Positions 5,867 through 7,024 of a stretch of DNA of 7,024 nt are shown in pieces. How positions within the stretch are numbered: the first letter of the stretch is position 1; every line of letters starts with the position of its first letter. The notes under the pieces are model-generated. The model searched no databases, was not told the origin of the DNA, and was given only the letters and a program-made list of their open reading frames with translations. Source of the stretch: Verrucomicrobia bacterium UBA3214 (GTDB lineage Bacteria; Verrucomicrobiota; Kiritimatiellia; RFP12; UBA1067); NCBI GenBank assembly GCA_002363575.1, contig DEWI01000002.1, positions 10,820 to 17,843 of the forward strand, in the 5' to 3' direction. A program made the translations under genes and the position numbers.

Positions 5867-6477
5867 ACGCGCCCTTGCAAGCCTTCCCGGACACAGCCGG
5901 CGCGCCGCGCGCCTTCTTTGCAAGCTCGCCTCTGGAATGCCGCTATGGCGGGAATTCCATCGACGGCATCGCGGTCGTGATCGAGCGCAAGCGTGTCAAG
6001 AACATCTCGCTGCGCGTGAAAAGGGATGGCTCCGCACACCTTTCCATACCGGCGCGGCGCGCCACGCTCGCGCAGGGCGTCGCGTTCCTCGCCGCAAAGT
6101 GGGAGTGGGTGAAGAAGGCGCGCGCGCGCATCGCCGCGCACGCCGGCGCCGCGGAGCGCGAAGCCTCCGCGGAAGAACTCGCGCGCCTTGCCGCGCTCCT
6201 CGCGGAACTCCACACGGCATGGACGACGAAACTAGACGAGCGCGGCGTCGAGTGGAAACTGCGGCGCATGAAGACGCGTTGGGGCGTTTGCAACTGGGTG
6301 AAGCGCCGAATCTCATATGCGAATATGCTAGCGCTCGCGCCGCGCGAGTGCGTAGAGTACGTAGTCGTACACGAGCTGACCCACCTGCGCGCCCACAATC
6401 ACGGACCCGCCTTCAAGGCGTTGATGGATGCCCGCCTCCCGGCGTGGAGAGCCTTGCGCAGGCGCTTGAAGGCCTGA
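5863..6477 (+). CDS. YgjP-like zinc metallopeptidase (DUF45)
   Basis: A 204-residue member of the YgjP/DUF45 family, related to SprT and M48 zincin-like metallopeptidases. The zinc site is H170-E171-L-T-H174-L with a third ligand H180 in HNHGPAF, i.e. HExxH-x5-H, and E171 is the catalytic base. The upstream family motif MKTRWGVCNW (136-145) is present, with Val in place of the usual Ser before Cys. The N-terminal part (about 35-110) contains the family's IERKRVKNISLRVKRDGSAHLSIP strands and a helix with WEWVKKARARI. No signal peptide is seen, so a cytoplasmic location is likely; the function of the family is poorly known. I chose TTG at 5863 as start because it overlaps the VOC stop as TTGA, no ATG precedes the conserved region, and the first in-frame GTG lies inside it. 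The first 30 residues have no clear family match. Confidence 0.88.
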   Translation: MNAPLQAFPDTAGAPRAFFASSPLECRYGGNSIDGIAVVIERKRVKNISLRVKRDGSAHLSIPARRATLAQGVAFLAAKWEWVKKARARIAAHAGAAEREASAEELARLAALLAELHTAWTTKLDERGVEWKLRRMKTRWGVCNWVKRRISYANMLALAPRECVEYVVVHELTHLRAHNHGPAFKALMDARLPAWRALRRRLKA

Positions 6478-6536
6478 AACCGCTTTCTCCGGCCGCCGAT
6501 CGCCCCTGCCAAAGCCCCGGAAATCCCTCCCGCGTA

Positions 6537-6558
6537 GCCGTGAAACGGCCGAAACGGC
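6537..6558. repeat. Overlapping short hairpins GCCGTgaaACGGC / GCCGaaaCGGC
   Basis: GCCGT-GAA-ACGGC (6537-6549) and GCCG-AAA-CGGC (6548-6558) are two overlapping small stem-loops that cannot form together. They sit 60 nt after the metallopeptidase stop. On the + strand they are followed by an A-run rather than a T-run, so they are not a standard intrinsic terminator. They may be a weak 3' end structure for the upstream operon or simply chance. Confidence 0.3.
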
Positions 6559-6559
6559 G

Positions 6560-6579
6560 AAAAAAGCAAAATTTCTTAT
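6560..6579 (+). promoter_or_regulatory. A/T-rich tract, possible UP element
   Basis: An A6 run, GC, A4, then T3-C-TTAT form the most A/T-rich stretch in the window. It ends 9 nt upstream of the candidate -35 hexamer of the tRNA-tuf promoter. Its position at about -47 to -66 relative to the expected transcription start fits an UP element that contacts the RNA polymerase alpha subunit at strong stable-RNA promoters. This is an inference from composition and position. Confidence 0.45.
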
Positions 6580-6588
6580 CCCGCCCCC

Positions 6589-6618
6589 TTGCGCATCCCG
6601 GCGCAAATATGCTATACT
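6589..6618 (+). promoter_or_regulatory. Promoter of the tRNA-Thr-tuf transcript
   Basis: An extended -10, TGC-TATACT at 6610-6618, is preceded with an 18-nt spacer by a weak -35-like TTGCGC at 6589-6594. Transcription should start near 6625, about 18 nt before the mature tRNA 5' end. The bases after the -10 (ATGCGAG) are partly GC-rich, as at discriminators of growth-rate-regulated promoters, but that regulatory reading is tentative. Confidence 0.65.
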
Positions 6619-6642
6619 ATGCGAGTTTTCGTGACGGTAGAG

Positions 6643-6718
<76 letters not shown>

Positions 6719-6762
6719 TTCCGAAAGAAGACGGGTAAGAAACAACTCACAGGAACCAGAAA

Positions 6763-7024
6763 ATGGCTAAGGAAACATTCGATCGCGGCGGCAAGCCGCA
6801 CGTGAACGTCGGCACGATCGGCCACGTCGACCACGGCAAGACCACTCTCACGGCCGCCATCACGCACGTCCAGGCTCTCAAGGGCCTCTGCCAGGAAATC
6901 AAGTACGACCAGGTCGCCAAGGCTTCCGAGTCCGCCGGCCGTCGCGATGCCACCAAGATTTTGACCATCGCGTCCTCCCACGTCGAGTACGCGACCGCCA
7001 ACCGCCACTACGCGCACGTTGACT
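6763..7024 (+). CDS. tuf: Elongation factor Tu, N-terminal part (partial)
   Basis: The first 87 codons of EF-Tu, cut by the window end. EF-Tu is the GTPase that delivers aminoacyl-tRNA to the ribosome. [20 protein letters not shown] contains the P-loop GHVDHGKT (residues 20-27), and RHYAHVD leads into the G3 motif at the window edge. The ATG at 6763 has AGGAA at 6751-6755 as ribosome-binding site. Codons are biased to C- or G-ending forms typical of a highly expressed gene. The switch I region is unusual. After YDQ there are five extra residues, and the canonical R-G-I-T-I-N-T is K-I-L-T-I-A-S (65-71). T68 corresponds to the conserved Mg2+-coordinating Thr (T61 in mature E. coli numbering) and is retained. 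There is also one extra residue near the start (RGGKPH instead of RTKPH). It is otherwise a normal EF-Tu start, so I regard it as functional and lineage-specific. Confidence 0.96.
   Translation, partial: MAKETFDRGGKPHVNVGTIGHVDHGKTTLTAAITHVQALKGLCQEIKYDQVAKASESAGRRDATKILTIASSHVEYATANRHYAHVD

Noticed and set aside
6537..6579. Intrinsic terminator between the metallopeptidase and tRNA-Thr.
   Set aside because: The hairpins are short and are followed by A-runs on the + strand, with no T-tract. Read from the minus strand, the T-run would precede the stem.

Overview
The window comes from a GC-rich bacterial chromosome. Every gene I can support lies on the + strand, packed with 4-nt overlaps or gaps of about 30-60 nt. 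The content is mostly housekeeping: the 3' end of glutamyl-tRNA synthetase, an RsmC-like methyltransferase, methionyl-tRNA synthetase, a BaiN/HI0933-type flavoprotein, a CAAX-protease-like membrane protein of the PEP-CTERM/exosortase-associated type, a small exported Cys/His repeat protein, a VOC-fold protein, a YgjP-like metallopeptidase, tRNA-Thr(GGT) and the start of EF-Tu. The exosortase-associated CPBP protein, the unusual EF-Tu switch I and the high GC content suggest the PVC superphylum, perhaps the Kiritimatiellota/Lentisphaerota/Verrucomicrobiota side. This placement is an inference from gene character, not from a phylogenetic marker comparison.

Layout. Bases 1-1112 hold the gltX tail and the methyltransferase, 32 nt apart. 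An extended -10 promoter element overlaps the methyltransferase stop codon and probably starts metG transcription (1140-3212). The flavoprotein (3245-4285) and the CPBP protein (4348-4989) follow with short gaps and no convincing terminator, so they may be read from the metG promoter. Bases 4990-5051 contain a GC-only inverted repeat, a 10-bp palindrome and a near-perfect Shine-Dalgarno. These introduce a compact three-gene cassette (5052-6477) whose genes overlap by 4 nt at each junction (ATGA, then TTGA), which suggests translational coupling. Bases 6478-6642 are noncoding and carry an A/T-rich tract and an extended -10 promoter for a tRNA-Thr(GGT)-tuf transcript, an arrangement also known at E. 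coli thrT-tufB.

How the genes relate: gltX, metG, tRNA-Thr, tuf and the probable rRNA methyltransferase all serve translation. The remaining genes (flavoprotein, CPBP protein, Cys/His repeat protein, VOC protein, metallopeptidase) have no obvious shared pathway. No mobile element, CRISPR array, phage gene or clear defence system is visible. The points most worth a second look are the EF-Tu switch I region (five-residue insertion and changed RGITI segment), the exported protein with three identically spaced CCCH repeats, the shortened flavoprotein, and a 15-nt promoter pattern shared by metG and tRNA-tuf.
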